A DNA stretch of 64,000 bases from Lacrimispora saccharolytica (GCA_016899975.1 JACJJN010000009.1:1-64000), one strand, 5' to 3'; numbered from the stretch's first letter, positions 45,197 to 54,711 are shown. Program-made: numbers and translations. Notes: generated by a model from the sequence alone, not told the origin.

Positions 45197-46864
45197 TTGA
45201 AGAAGGATAATACAAGTAAATTAAAGATCATTCCGCTGGGCGGCCTTGAGCAGATCGGAATGAATATTACTGCCTTCGAGTATGAAGACAGTATTGTTGT
45301 CGTGGATTGTGGTCTGTCCTTTCCGGAGGACGACATGCTGGGGATCGACCTGGTAATCCCGGATGTGACCTATCTGAAAAATAACATTGAGAAGGTAAAA
45401 GGCTTTGTCATCACCCATGGCCATGAGGACCATATCGGAGCGCTGCCTTATATCCTGAGGGAAGTCAATGTTCCTATTTACGCGACAAAGCTGACCATCG
45501 GACTGATTGAAAACAAGCTGAAGGAGCATGGACTGCTCCGGACGACAAAGCGCAAGACGATCCGTCACGGTCAGTCCATCAATCTGGGAGCGTTCCGGAT
45601 TGAATTTATCAAGACCAATCACAGTATTGCAGACGCGGCAGCGCTTGCAATTTATTCTCCGGCGGGTATTGTCGTCCATACCGGAGACTTTAAAGTGGAT
45701 TATACGCCGGTATTCGGCGATGCCATCGATCTGCAGAGATTCGCGGAGATCGGGAAGAAGGGTGTGCTGGCGTTGATGTGCGACAGTACCAATGCGGAGC
45801 GTCCGGGCTTTACCATGTCCGAACGAACGGTAGGACGTACCATTGACAATCTGTTCGCTGGTCACAGAAACAGCCGTATCATTATCGCTACGTTTGCTTC
45901 CAATGTGGACCGCGTGCAGCAGATTATCAACTCGGCATATAAATTCGGCCGCAAGGTCGTTGTGGAAGGCCGCAGTATGGTAAACGTGATTTCTACGGCA
46001 CAGGAGTTGGGATATCTTCGCATTCCGGAGAATACGCTGATCGATATTGAGCAGATGAAAAATTATCCCGATGAACAGCTGGTTCTGATCACCACAGGAA
46101 GCCAGGGAGAGTCCATGGCGGCGCTGTCCAGAATGGCGTCACATCTTCACAAAAAAGTGTCGATCAAACCGGGAGATACGGTTATTTTCAGTTCCAACCC
46201 GATTCCGGGCAACGAAAAGGCTGTGTCCAATATTATCAATGACCTGTCCGAACAGGGCGCAGATGTTATTTTTCAGGATGTCCACGTATCCGGACATGCC
46301 TGTCAGGAAGAGATCAAACTGATCTATTCTCTTGTGAAACCCAAATATTCCATTCCGGTTCACGGTGAATACCGCCACCTGAAAGCGCATGCGGGAATTG
46401 CCGAGAGCCTTGGAATTCCGAAAGAAAATATCTTTTTGATGCATTCCGGAGATGTGTTGTCTTTGGATGGCAATGGAGCAGAACTGGCAGCAGGACAGGC
46501 TCCGACGGGAGCGATCATGGTAGACGGTCTGGGCGTCGGTGATGTGGGAAATATTGTTCTGAGAGACCGTCAGCATCTGTCGGAAGACGGTATCATGGTC
46601 GTTGTGCTCACATTGGAGAAGCGGAGCAATCAGCTTCTGGCGGGACCGGATATTGTTTCCCGCGGTTTTGTATATGTGCGTGAGTCCGAGGATCTGATGG
46701 GCGATGCGCGTGAAGTGGTGGAGGAAGCGCTGGATTCATGCCTGAACCGCCATATTTCCGACTGGGGCAAGATAAAATCGACGATCAAGGATGCTCTTGG
46801 AGACTTTGTATGGAAACGTACCAAGAGAAGGCCGATGATCCTGCCGATTATCATGGAGGCTTAA
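45197..46864 (+). CDS. rnj: ribonuclease J
   Basis: 555 residues. Metallo-beta-lactamase motif HGHEDHIGALPY near 73 binds two zincs, and the beta-CASP motifs (CDSTNAERPG, GSQGESMAAL, HVSGHA) follow; a C-terminal domain ends with the usual RPMILP. Dual 5'-exonuclease and endonuclease for mRNA decay and rRNA maturation. I accept a TTG start at 45197 because GGAGG lies 6 nt upstream and the residues match the family start (KLKIIPLGGLEQIG). Confidence 0.96.
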   Translation: MKKDNTSKLKIIPLGGLEQIGMNITAFEYEDSIVVVDCGLSFPEDDMLGIDLVIPDVTYLKNNIEKVKGFVITHGHEDHIGALPYILREVNVPIYATKLTIGLIENKLKEHGLLRTTKRKTIRHGQSINLGAFRIEFIKTNHSIADAAALAIYSPAGIVVHTGDFKVDYTPVFGDAIDLQRFAEIGKKGVLALMCDSTNAERPGFTMSERTVGRTIDNLFAGHRNSRIIIATFASNVDRVQQIINSAYKFGRKVVVEGRSMVNVISTAQELGYLRIPENTLIDIEQMKNYPDEQLVLITTGSQGESMAALSRMASHLHKKVSIKPGDTVIFSSNPIPGNEKAVSNIINDLSEQGADVIFQDVHVSGHACQEEIKLIYSLVKPKYSIPVHGEYRHLKAHAGIAESLGIPKENIFLMHSGDVLSLDGNGAELAAGQAPTGAIMVDGLGVGDVGNIVLRDRQHLSEDGIMVVVLTLEKRSNQLLAGPDIVSRGFVYVRESEDLMGDAREVVEEALDSCLNRHISDWGKIKSTIKDALGDFVWKRTKRRPMILPIIMEA

Positions 46865-46867
46865 AAG

Positions 46868-47203
46868 ATGGATAAGGTGTCAGAATGTCTGGACAGTCTG
46901 GTTCTTGAAATGCAGGAGAGTAAAGAATATCAGAATTACCTGTGGATGGAACAGGAGATTTCGAAGGATCCGGAACTGAAAAGAAAGATTGACGATTATC
47001 GCATACGGAATTACCGCCTGCAGCAGGCGGAGGATGTGGATCTGTTCGATGCGGTGGATTCCCTGGAACATGATTTTTATGATCTGAGGAAAAATCAGAA
47101 GGCAAACGCATATCTGGAAGCGGAACTGGCCGTCTGTAAGATGATCCAGAAGGTTCAGCAGCGTATTACGGATGAAATCCATGTATTTGTACCTGAATAT
47201 TGA
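46868..47203 (+). CDS. YlbF/YmcA family protein (DUF964)
   Basis: 111 residues, helical, with ESKEYQNYLWMEQEISKDPEL at the start and DLFDAVDSLEHDFYDLRKN in the middle, the YlbF/YmcA pattern. In Bacillus these proteins join in a complex that guides RNase Y; location 3 bp after the RNase J gene fits an RNA-decay role. No direct evidence of partners here. Confidence 0.85.
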   Translation: MDKVSECLDSLVLEMQESKEYQNYLWMEQEISKDPELKRKIDDYRIRNYRLQQAEDVDLFDAVDSLEHDFYDLRKNQKANAYLEAELAVCKMIQKVQQRITDEIHVFVPEY

Positions 47204-47218
47204 CAGGAAGGAGTACCT

Positions 47219-47650
47219 ATGGGCACAAAGAAGAAGGATGCCGGCTATCATGCCGCAGTGACCGGGGCGAGGGGGATACTAAAGACATTGATCTATATCT
47301 GCCTGCTTTTACTGCTTGTGTTTGCGGGTAAAACGGCATACGATTTCGGGTACGACATTTTCGTTCAGCAGCCGGTGGCGTCGGAAGAAAACGGTCAGGA
47401 TATTACGGTAGAAGTGACGGAAAACATGGGAGTGAGAGAAATCGGTGAGATGCTGATCGAGAATGGGCTGATCGACGAAAGCCTGAGTGTTTTCCAGGCA
47501 CAGGTTGTGTTTTCCGGATTTAAAGATTCCCTGCAGCCGGGCACCTATATTTTGAATACATCGCAGACGGTGGATGAAATGATTCAAATCCTGGCGCGAG
47601 AGAATACGGAAGGCCAGCCAACGGCAGAAGATACAGCGGAACAGCAGTGA
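47219..47650 (+). CDS. short MltG/YceG-like membrane protein without catalytic domain
   Basis: 143 residues: one membrane helix (about 20-42) and an outside domain containing GVREIGEMLIENGLIDESLSVFQ and LQPGTYIL, the LysM-like part of endolytic transglycosylase MltG. The catalytic domain with its Glu is absent and the protein ends in an acidic tail. Such short YceG-like proteins occur in many Clostridia, so this is probably normal rather than truncated. GGAAGGAG precedes the start. Confidence 0.75.
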   Translation: MGTKKKDAGYHAAVTGARGILKTLIYICLLLLLVFAGKTAYDFGYDIFVQQPVASEENGQDITVEVTENMGVREIGEMLIENGLIDESLSVFQAQVVFSGFKDSLQPGTYILNTSQTVDEMIQILARENTEGQPTAEDTAEQQ

Positions 47651-47686
47651 GGAGGAAGCTCTGGCATCGCCTGAGCGGAAGAAGTT

Positions 47687-48367
47687 ATGATAACAGAGGA
47701 ACGCATGACCGCGTATATCAATTCCCTGGACACAGGGCATACGCCGTTTCTGGAAAAGCTGGAGCAGGAGGCAAAGGCAGCCCATGTTCCGATCATCCGC
47801 CGGGAGATGCAGAGTTTTCTGAAAGTTTTTCTGGCAGTGCAGAAACCCAAGCGGATCCTGGAAGTGGGAACGGCCGTAGGGTTTTCGGCGATCCTGATGG
47901 CGGAATATGGAGTGCCGGAGGCAAGGATCACGACGATCGAGAATTATGAGAAACGTTTTCAGGTGGCGGAGGAGAATTTCCACAGATCCGGTTACGAAGA
48001 CCGCATCACGTTTCTCAAAGGGGATGCGGCGGAAGTGATGAAGACGCTGGAGGGTCCGTATGACCTGATCTTTATGGACGCGGCGAAAGGTCAGTATATT
48101 CATTTTCTGCCGGAAGTGCTGAGACTTCTGAGAGACGGAGGCGTTTTGATTTCGGACAACGTGCTGCAGGATGGGGATGTGATCGAATCCCGTTTTGCGG
48201 TGGAGAGGAGAAACCGTACCATTCATAAAAGAATGCGGGAATACCTTTACACACTGAAGCATCATCCGAATCTGCTGACGTCCATTATCCCTCTGGGAGA
48301 CGGGATCACAGTCAGTGTAAAACAGGAAATGCCGCAGAAAAAGGTGCGGCAGGAGCAAGAAGTATAA
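47687..48367 (+). CDS. O-methyltransferase (family 3, CCoAMT-like)
   Basis: 226 residues, Rossmann methyltransferase. ILEVGTAVGFSAILMA near 64-79 binds S-adenosylmethionine, and DLIFMDAAKGQY near 125 and ISDNVLQDG near 150 hold metal ligands. Clostridial homologues next to U32 proteins are thought to modify tRNA (TrmR-type 5-methoxyuridine synthesis), which fits the following gene. Start 47687 is preceded by GGAAG at suitable spacing. Confidence 0.88.
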   Translation: MITEERMTAYINSLDTGHTPFLEKLEQEAKAAHVPIIRREMQSFLKVFLAVQKPKRILEVGTAVGFSAILMAEYGVPEARITTIENYEKRFQVAEENFHRSGYEDRITFLKGDAAEVMKTLEGPYDLIFMDAAKGQYIHFLPEVLRLLRDGGVLISDNVLQDGDVIESRFAVERRNRTIHKRMREYLYTLKHHPNLLTSIIPLGDGITVSVKQEMPQKKVRQEQEV

Positions 48368-48384
48368 AGATAAAAGCATCAGAT

Positions 48385-48428
48385 AAAAAGGCATAACGAT
48401 GCGGCGGATGCCGCAAAGATGCCTTTTT
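48385..48428 (+). terminator. hairpin/terminator between methyltransferase and U32 genes
   Basis: AAAAAGGCAT (48385-48394) pairs with ATGCCTTTTT (48419-48428) around GCGGC-GGAT-GCCGC; followed by GTTGTT. Likely partial termination. Confidence 0.7.
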
Positions 48429-48449
48429 GTTGTTAGAATGGAGGAAATT

Positions 48450-49679
48450 ATGAGAAAACCGGAATTGCTGGTGCCTGCCAGCAGCCTGGAGGTTTTGAAA
48501 GTAGCCGTCACGTTTGGGGCGGATGCTGTCTATATCGGCGGAGAAGCTTTTGGACTGCGTGCGAAAGCAAAGAACTTTTCGATGGAAGAGATCAAGGAAG
48601 GAATTGCATTTGCCCATGAGCACGGTGTCCGTGTCTATGTCACCGCCAATATCCTGGCGCATAACGGAGATCTGGAGGGTGTCAGGGCTTATTTTGAAGA
48701 GCTGAAGGAAATCGGACCGGACGCGCTGATCATTTCGGATCCGGGCGTTTATCAGATCGCGAAGGAAGTATGTCCGGAAATTGAGCGTCATATCAGCACA
48801 CAGGCGAATAATACCAACTACGGAACGTACCAGTTCTGGTATGGTTTGGGGGCAAAGCGTGTGGTTTCCGCCCGGGAACTTTCCCTGGAGGAACTGAAGG
48901 AAATACGCAGACGGATCCCTGAGGATATGGAGATTGAGACATTCGTTCACGGGGCGATGTGTATTTCCTACTCCGGAAGATGTCTGCTGTCCAATTTCTT
49001 TACCGGAAGGGACGCTAACCAGGGTGCGTGTACCCACCCGTGCCGGTGGAAATATTCGGTGATGGAGGAGTCGAGGCCGGGAGAGTATTTTCCGGTGTAT
49101 GAAAATGAGCGGGGAACCTATATTTTCAACTCCAAGGATCTGTGCATGATCGAGCATATCCCGGATCTGATCGATGCGGGGATCGACAGCTTTAAGATCG
49201 AGGGACGAATGAAAACCGCCCTCTATGTGGCTACGGTGGCGCGTACTTACCGGAAAGCCATTGACGATTATCTGGAGGATCCAAAGCTGTACGAGGCTCA
49301 TCTGGACTGGTACCGCAGCCAGATTTCCAACTGTACCTACCGTCAGTTTACGACGGGATTTTTCTACGGAAAACCGACGGATGAGGCACAGATCTATGAC
49401 AGCAATACTTATGCGAAAGACTATACTTATCTGGGAATCGTCGGGGACAAAGATGATCAGGGACGTTACAGCATCGAACAGAGAAACAAGTTCAGTGTCG
49501 GGGAAGAGATCGAGATCATGAAGCCGGACGGAGAGAACCGGGTCGTGACGGTAAAAGCCATTTACGACGAGGAGGGGAATTCGATGGACAGCGCTCCGCA
49601 TCCAAAGCAGAAGCTCTGGATCGATCTTGGGACAGAAATGGATCGTTTTGATATTCTCAGAAGACGGGAAATCGAATAA
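48450..49679 (+). CDS. peptidase U32 family protein (tRNA/rRNA hydroxylation type)
   Basis: 409 residues. Signature FVHGAMCISYSGRCLLSNFF followed by GACTHPCRWKY contains the conserved cysteines, and PELLVPASSLEVLKVAVTFGADAVYIGG opens the TIM-barrel part (given here in pieces: PELLVPASSLE and GADAVYIGG). YegQ/TrhP and RlhA of this family hydroxylate tRNA U34 or 23S rRNA. Beside a TrmR-like methyltransferase, a TrhP role in 5-hydroxyuridine synthesis is likely. ATG 48450 follows GGAGG. Confidence 0.9.
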   Translation: MRKPELLVPASSLEVLKVAVTFGADAVYIGGEAFGLRAKAKNFSMEEIKEGIAFAHEHGVRVYVTANILAHNGDLEGVRAYFEELKEIGPDALIISDPGVYQIAKEVCPEIERHISTQANNTNYGTYQFWYGLGAKRVVSARELSLEELKEIRRRIPEDMEIETFVHGAMCISYSGRCLLSNFFTGRDANQGACTHPCRWKYSVMEESRPGEYFPVYENERGTYIFNSKDLCMIEHIPDLIDAGIDSFKIEGRMKTALYVATVARTYRKAIDDYLEDPKLYEAHLDWYRSQISNCTYRQFTTGFFYGKPTDEAQIYDSNTYAKDYTYLGIVGDKDDQGRYSIEQRNKFSVGEEIEIMKPDGENRVVTVKAIYDEEGNSMDSAPHPKQKLWIDLGTEMDRFDILRRREIE

Positions 49680-49747
49680 AAAAACTGCCGCATTCACTTG
49701 GATGTTTTTCAAACATCCTTTAAGGGAATGCGGCAGTTTTATTTTAG
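49680..49747 (+). terminator. terminator of U32 operon
   Basis: AAAACTGCCGCATTC (49681-49695) pairs with GAATGCGGCAGTTTT (49726-49740); inner GGATGTTT/AAACATCC stem; then ATTTT. Confidence 0.9.
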
Positions 49748-49750
49748 CAG

Positions 49751-49813
49751 ACAGTGATGAGCATTCGGCAAACGGTGATGCGTATCTGGTAAACAGTGAT
49801 GCACAGTCTGCGG
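49751..49813. repeat. three tandem 21-bp imperfect repeats
   Basis: Units begin ACAGTGATG, ACGGTGATG and ACAGTGATG at an exact 21-bp period (49751, 49772, 49793), with ends CGGCAA, TGGTAA, TGCGG. They lie between the terminator and the 3' end of the GH3 gene. Confidence 0.65.
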
Positions 49814-49817
49814 AGAG

Positions 49818-52019
49818 CTATTGCTGTTTCAGCAAAGCTCCGGAAAAGTCGATGCCATATCCGTAATCATAAACGTGTCCTTCCTCGTCGGTATAAGGAG
49901 TAAGGTCAAAGGCGACGTCTTCGCAGTGGCGTTCCACGGTTTCCATATTCAGTGGGAGCTGTACCGGCAGACGGCCTTTCGGTGACGCAGCTCCAATGAT
50001 GAGATCCAGAAGCGCCTGACGGCTGACGCCAAATTCACAGAGAATTGCGTCGGCATAGGGTTCAAATTCGCTGCACACGGTTGGGTTGTGCATGGTAATG
50101 CAAACGATCACCGGTTTTTCTTTCATTGCCTTTTTGGTATTGATGACCAGATCCAGATCCTCTTCATTGGCGGCATGTACCGTTTTGCCGAGGTAGGAGC
50201 GGTTGGTGTCCTTTTGCCACCAGGTGCTTCCGGCGATGCTGGTCTCGCGGGCGCTGACGGCCTGGTAAGGGCGGTACTGGAGGCTGATGGGCACATAGGA
50301 ATGATTTTCATAGCCGCCGTTGGTCAACGGGCTTTCGATAAAGACGATTGCCGCGTCTGCCTCTTCCGGTGTGGAAACTGCGTGAAAATATTCCGACAGC
50401 AGACGGTTGTGAACCGGATGCAGGAATTGTTCTTCTTCCATAAACCGCATAAATCCCTTTTTGGGGCGGATGTGGCGGTCTGGAACATAGACCTTCAGTT
50501 GTTTCTGCAGAGGAAGCGCCGCCGATTTGTTTTTCAGGAGGACGACGGAATCCAACTGCGCCTGATAACCTGCCTGAACATATGCCTCACATCCGACGGT
50601 CCGGACGCTTTCTTCCTCGTCCAGATATGGATTTTCAAACAGACCGACCCGGAAGATATTTGTGAGGATACGGACGGCAGATTCTTCCATACGTCTGCGC
50701 ATTACAGATTCGCCATAACGCTCACAGCCGATCCGGTATGCTTCCAGGATTGGTTCTTTGTCGTTGTTTCCCCCAAACTGGTCTACACCGTTCATGATGA
50801 TCCGCAGGTGGCGTTCTGCCACAGAGAGGGATTCCGTTCCGAAGCATCTGCTTCCGAAAGCGTCCATGTCATCGGCGGGATCCTGAGTGATTCCCCAGTC
50901 AGTGCAGACGACGCCGTCGTATCCGCAGGAATCGCGGAGCAGATCCCGGATGATGTATTCACTGTAGGAATTTCCCACATTTTCATGATTCTTTTTGTCC
51001 TGGTTCCAGGAAACGGTGTAGTAAGGCATAACGGCAGCGGCCTTTTGCGTCGGACCGTCCAGAGCGAAAGCGCCTTCCGTGAAAGGACGCATATGCTCCT
51101 CGAAACGGCCGCCCGGATAGACAGCAAACTGGCCGAAAGAATAGTGAGCGTCACGTCCGCCTTCTCCGGTACCGCCGCCGGGCCAGTGTTTTACCATCGC
51201 GTTGACGCTCTGGCTGCCCCATCCGTCGGCGGAATCTTCCGTTGTCTGGAGAGCATCACAGTATGCTTTCGTCATACGGATCGTCATTTCACAGTCCGGT
51301 CCCATGGTATCGGGAAGACGCATCCACCGTGGCTCGGTGCACAGATCGATCTGGGGGCCAAGGGCGGTAGTGATGCCCAGCGCGCGGTATTCACTGGAGA
51401 TGATACGGGCAAACTCACGGGTACGCTCCGGGTCGAAAAGCGCCGCCATACCGATTCCCTCCGGCCATTTGGAAACTTCGCCTCCGCCGGTTTTATATTC
51501 CGCCCCACTGTCGGCGGAACCATGCCGCGGATCGGAAGAGAAATTTACGGGAATTCCGTAGGGCAGTGATTCTGCGCACGCCTGCATGGAATTTTGCCAG
51601 CGAACCGCGGTGCGGGTGTCCTGAAAGGTGGTCACCAGTACATGGCGGATGTTGTCCTGTGTAAGAAATTCTTTCTGCTGGTCGCTCATGCTCCAGGGCT
51701 CACAGCCGCTTTCCGGAAAAGATTTGCCGCCGTAGGTGGCAGGAAAAGGGGAACCGGGAAGCGATGGGATCACCTGGTGGCTGGAGTAGAGCATCAGGCC
51801 TGCAATCGCCTCTACCGGAAGCCGTTCTGCGAGATCCTGCGCACGTTCAGTGGCGGGGAGACGCCAGTCCTCGTAGGGAAGCAGCGCACCGGTCCCGGCA
51901 AGATCCTTGAAGATCAGCCCGTCCTGTTCCAGGATTTTTCCGTTGGCGGTACCGATCTGCTTGCCATTTTCGTTCTGGTAAAGAGTATAGCCTTGTTTCT
52001 GAATTTTCTTGTAAGCCAT
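49818..52019 (-). CDS. glycoside hydrolase family 3 beta-glycosidase
   Basis: 733 residues, no signal peptide, so intracellular. The N-terminal barrel has KDLAGTGALLPYEDWRL, NFSSDPRHGS and the nucleophile region YDGVVCTDWGITQDP near 370; the C-terminal alpha/beta sandwich includes VICITMHNPTVC and the usual end YGYGIDF. It likely splits beta-glucosides or xylosides to monosaccharides; substrate not readable. AGGAGGAT precedes ATG 52019. Alone, without transporter or regulator. Confidence 0.92.
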   Translation of the reverse strand: MAYKKIQKQGYTLYQNENGKQIGTANGKILEQDGLIFKDLAGTGALLPYEDWRLPATERAQDLAERLPVEAIAGLMLYSSHQVIPSLPGSPFPATYGGKSFPESGCEPWSMSDQQKEFLTQDNIRHVLVTTFQDTRTAVRWQNSMQACAESLPYGIPVNFSSDPRHGSADSGAEYKTGGGEVSKWPEGIGMAALFDPERTREFARIISSEYRALGITTALGPQIDLCTEPRWMRLPDTMGPDCEMTIRMTKAYCDALQTTEDSADGWGSQSVNAMVKHWPGGGTGEGGRDAHYSFGQFAVYPGGRFEEHMRPFTEGAFALDGPTQKAAAVMPYYTVSWNQDKKNHENVGNSYSEYIIRDLLRDSCGYDGVVCTDWGITQDPADDMDAFGSRCFGTESLSVAERHLRIIMNGVDQFGGNNDKEPILEAYRIGCERYGESVMRRRMEESAVRILTNIFRVGLFENPYLDEEESVRTVGCEAYVQAGYQAQLDSVVLLKNKSAALPLQKQLKVYVPDRHIRPKKGFMRFMEEEQFLHPVHNRLLSEYFHAVSTPEEADAAIVFIESPLTNGGYENHSYVPISLQYRPYQAVSARETSIAGSTWWQKDTNRSYLGKTVHAANEEDLDLVINTKKAMKEKPVIVCITMHNPTVCSEFEPYADAILCEFGVSRQALLDLIIGAASPKGRLPVQLPLNMETVERHCEDVAFDLTPYTDEEGHVYDYGYGIDFSGALLKQQ

Positions 52020-52051
52020 AAAAATCCTCCTGTCTGTTTAGTAAATCTTAT

Positions 52052-52254
52052 GTAACCGTACAGCTAGTACAGCGTTTCGTAAATAACTACCCCAAATCGC
52101 TTGTCTGTTTTCCCGATTGCACAGGTCAAAAAAACTCAGCGTAGCCCGCTACGCCTGCGTTTTTTGAACTGCACACTGGAAAAAGCATTCTGCGCGCTTG
52201 GTCCAGTTATTTAGCGAACGCTGTTTTTCAAACGCGCTCTAGCTGAACTGTTAC
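52052..52254. repeat. 203-bp palindromic element with GTAAC/GTTAC ends
   Basis: Ends GTAACCGTACAGCTAG (52052-52067) and CTAGCTGAACTGTTAC (52239-52254) are near complements; next in, ACAGCGTTTCGTAAATAACT (52069-52088) pairs with AGTTATTTAGCGAACGCTGT (52205-52224); the centre holds AAAAAACTCAGCGTAGC / GCTACGCCTGCGTTTTTT. No coding capacity. A MITE/REP-like unit sharing its ends with the small hairpins elsewhere in the window. Confidence 0.7.
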
Positions 52255-52380
52255 AATCTTATGCCTGTATTTTACGGTATCGGGGAGAGGGAATCAATAA
52301 AAGATTTTTCTGAAATAGGAAAAGATATGAGAAGAGTAATTGTATTTGAAAACAATATCTATGGAAAATCAAATGATACG
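52255..52380. other. non-coding gap, no feature recognised
   Basis: Short AT-rich stretch between the palindromic element and the tRNA terminator; nothing recognisable. Confidence 0.4.
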
Positions 52381-52411
52381 AAAAAACTCAGGAAATAAAT
52401 TCCTGAGTTTT
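52381..52411 (-). terminator. terminator of tRNA-Glu/tRNA-Cys unit
   Basis: ACTCAGGAA and TTCCTGAGT form the stem; on the minus strand it is followed by TTTTTT. Confidence 0.88.
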
Positions 52412-52414
52412 AAG

Positions 52415-52486
52415 AGGCGCAGACCGGATTTGAACCGGTGAATCGAGGTGTTGCAGACCTATGCCTTACCACTTGGCTACTGCGCC
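52415..52486 (-). tRNA. tRNA-Cys (GCA)
   Basis: On the minus strand: acceptor GGCGCAG/CTGCGCC, D-arm GCCAAGTGGTAAGGC, anticodon loop CTGCAAC, T-arm CCGGTTCAAATCCGG. CCA not encoded. Confidence 0.95.
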
Positions 52487-52521
52487 ATTCTGTATGAGAT
52501 TTACTTCTGAAAAACAGAAGA

Positions 52522-52593
52522 TGACTCCGACGGGAATCGAACCCGTGTTACCGCCGTGAAAGGGCGATGTCTTAACCGCTTGACCACGGAGCC
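52522..52593 (-). tRNA. tRNA-Glu (TTC)
   Basis: Minus strand: acceptor GGCTCCG/CGGAGTC, anticodon loop CTTTCAC, T-arm CGGGTTCGATTCCCG. Upstream partner of tRNA-Cys in one transcript. Confidence 0.95.
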
Positions 52594-52633
52594 GATTGGC
52601 GTTGTTTTTGCTGCCGAACTTGGCAACAAATGT

Positions 52634-52662
52634 ATATTATCACAGGTTGCGATGGAATGCAA
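52634..52662 (-). promoter_or_regulatory. promoter of tRNA-Glu/Cys unit
   Basis: TTGCAT (52662-52657), 17 nt, TAATAT (52639-52634) on the minus strand. Confidence 0.7.
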
Positions 52663-52850
52663 GTGTTTTTTTGAAAAAATTCAAAAAATTTTATACAGTT
52701 CAAATTTTAGTTGTCAAAGCGGACTCCTTTCTGGCTTTGGAGGATGGAAGGGTATGAGAGACCGTCAGGTTTTGACCATAAAAAAGAACCTAGCGATTCC
52801 GTCGACTTTGAGGGCATGATATGGTAAAATAGCTCCAAAGGAGGTAGCGT

Positions 52851-54641
52851 ATGGCAGCGAGAGAGCAACTGAATACGATAGAAATGGTATGGGAGCTGAT
52901 GAACGGAACGACCGGGCATCTGGGCAGGACGGATTTTGTTCCGCAAAAGACAATGATATCTCCTTCCTTTGGCAGATCCTGCTTTGAGGAAGCGACTCCG
53001 GAGAGTCAGGGGATCTCCAGCGAGTATTTGGCAAAAATGATCCGGGAGCTGGCAGACAGCAAGCTGACGGATATGCATCATCTGATGATCCTCCGTCATG
53101 GAAAGAAGATCTGTGAATGCGATTTTTCGCCGTATCAGAGCGGAATCTGGCATGTCACGTATTCCATGTGCAAAAGTATTACCGGAATGGCAATCGGATT
53201 TCTGGAGGCAGAGGGAAAAGTATCGCTGGATGAAGATATCCACAGGATATTTGAAGGGCATGTGGGACTGCTGCAGAAAATCCTGCGTCCGGAGATCACA
53301 GTGGAAGACCTGCTGACCATGCAGAGCGGTGTGGATTTCAATGAAATGGGTGCGATTTCCGGAAACGACTGGGTCAGCGGTTTCCTTGACGCGCCGGTTC
53401 GTGGGACTCCGGGTACCACGTTTGAATACAACAGTATGAATTCTTATATGCTGTCTGCGATCGTCACGGAACGGACGGGAATGTCCATGATGGAATACCT
53501 GACCCCGCGCCTGTGGGAACCTCTGGGAATTAAGCATATTTTCTGGGAGAGCTGTCCGGCGGGGATCACAAAAGGCGGCTGGGGACTGTTCCTGTGTCCG
53601 GAAGATGCGGCGAAGCTGGGGCAGCTGTATCTTCAGGATGGTATCTGGGAAGGAAAACGGGTGCTTCCGGAGGGATGGGTGGAACGTTCCACAGCGGTTC
53701 ATTCCATGCCGGATGAACGAATGGGAAAATATGGATACGGATATCAGATCTGGATGGAGGAGCGTCCCGGCAGCTATGCGTTTAACGGGATGCTCGGACA
53801 GAATGTGCTGGTTCTTCCGGATCTGGAGATGGTTTTGGTGACCAATGCGGGAAGCAATGAGTTGTTTGTGAACTGCGATCTGCTGCGGATCCTGAGAAAG
53901 TATTTCGGAAAGGATTTCAGCGCTGCGGAGCATCTTCCGGAGGATGAATGGAAACAGCGGCAGCTTGCGATCCTGCAGCGGAAGATGGCAGGGATTCAGT
54001 ATGACAGAGCGCCGATCCTTCGGGGAGGCTGGAAAAATCATTGCCCTGGCAGGAGAAACGCTGCGGCAGAATATGGCAGGGAGAAGCTTCTGGACGGAAA
54101 GATGTATCAGATGGAAGACGTCCATGTGGGGCTGTTTCCGCTGGCGATGCAGGTGTTTCACAATAATTTTTCCAATGGAATACAGAAGATGGGCTTTTGC
54201 TATAAACAGGGAAGGCTGTACCTTCTGCTGGAAGAAGGAGAGGATCATCACAGGATAGAACTTGGCAGAAACGGCGCTGCGGTAAGTACGGTGGAAGTAA
54301 ACCAGGAGAAATATCTGGTGGCAGCGACCGTAGAATTTGCGTCCAACGAGGATGGGATCCAGGTGCTGAAGATCGGGATTGCCTTTCTGGAAGAGGCGAT
54401 GCGCAGGACTTTGAGGATTTATTTCCATGGGGACCGGATCGAAGTGCGCTGGAACGAAACGCCGGGCTGCGCGCTGATCATGGAAGGGCTGGAAAGTATT
54501 ATGTCGGAAATGACGGGGAAATTTCTCAGCTATATCAAGGAGAGAGGCGGGGATGAAGTGATCCATCTGCTGATGAAGCGGACGATCGAACCGGTGGTGT
54601 ACGGGACTCTGATCCAGTCCGGAGAAGAAGACGACACATGA
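52851..54641 (+). CDS. beta-lactamase-fold serine hydrolase (class C/esterase type)
   Basis: 596 residues. The N-terminal 350 residues are a penicillin-binding/beta-lactamase domain with the S-x-x-K motif SMCK (in VTYSMCKSITG near 102-112), a Tyr-Asn motif in FEYNSMNSYML near 195 and GMLGQNVLV as the third element. A C-terminal 200-residue beta-rich domain follows. There is no signal peptide, so it is not a secreted resistance enzyme; more likely a cytosolic esterase or D-amino peptidase. ATG 52851 has AAAGGAGG. Single gene. Confidence 0.85.
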   Translation: MAAREQLNTIEMVWELMNGTTGHLGRTDFVPQKTMISPSFGRSCFEEATPESQGISSEYLAKMIRELADSKLTDMHHLMILRHGKKICECDFSPYQSGIWHVTYSMCKSITGMAIGFLEAEGKVSLDEDIHRIFEGHVGLLQKILRPEITVEDLLTMQSGVDFNEMGAISGNDWVSGFLDAPVRGTPGTTFEYNSMNSYMLSAIVTERTGMSMMEYLTPRLWEPLGIKHIFWESCPAGITKGGWGLFLCPEDAAKLGQLYLQDGIWEGKRVLPEGWVERSTAVHSMPDERMGKYGYGYQIWMEERPGSYAFNGMLGQNVLVLPDLEMVLVTNAGSNELFVNCDLLRILRKYFGKDFSAAEHLPEDEWKQRQLAILQRKMAGIQYDRAPILRGGWKNHCPGRRNAAAEYGREKLLDGKMYQMEDVHVGLFPLAMQVFHNNFSNGIQKMGFCYKQGRLYLLLEEGEDHHRIELGRNGAAVSTVEVNQEKYLVAATVEFASNEDGIQVLKIGIAFLEEAMRRTLRIYFHGDRIEVRWNETPGCALIMEGLESIMSEMTGKFLSYIKERGGDEVIHLLMKRTIEPVVYGTLIQSGEEDDT

Positions 54642-54711
54642 TACCCCAGCAATAACTGCTGCAGGGATTGGCTGCAATTCGTTTTTTAAAAGAATGGGAA
54701 GAAGATAGTAT

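Noticed and set aside
49751-49813. Possible CRISPR array
   Set aside because: Repeats are contiguous 21-mers without spacers, and no cas genes are present.
52415-52593. tRNA-Cys/tRNA-Glu pair as an integration site of a mobile island
   Set aside because: No integrase, no tRNA 3'-end duplicate and no composition shift nearby.
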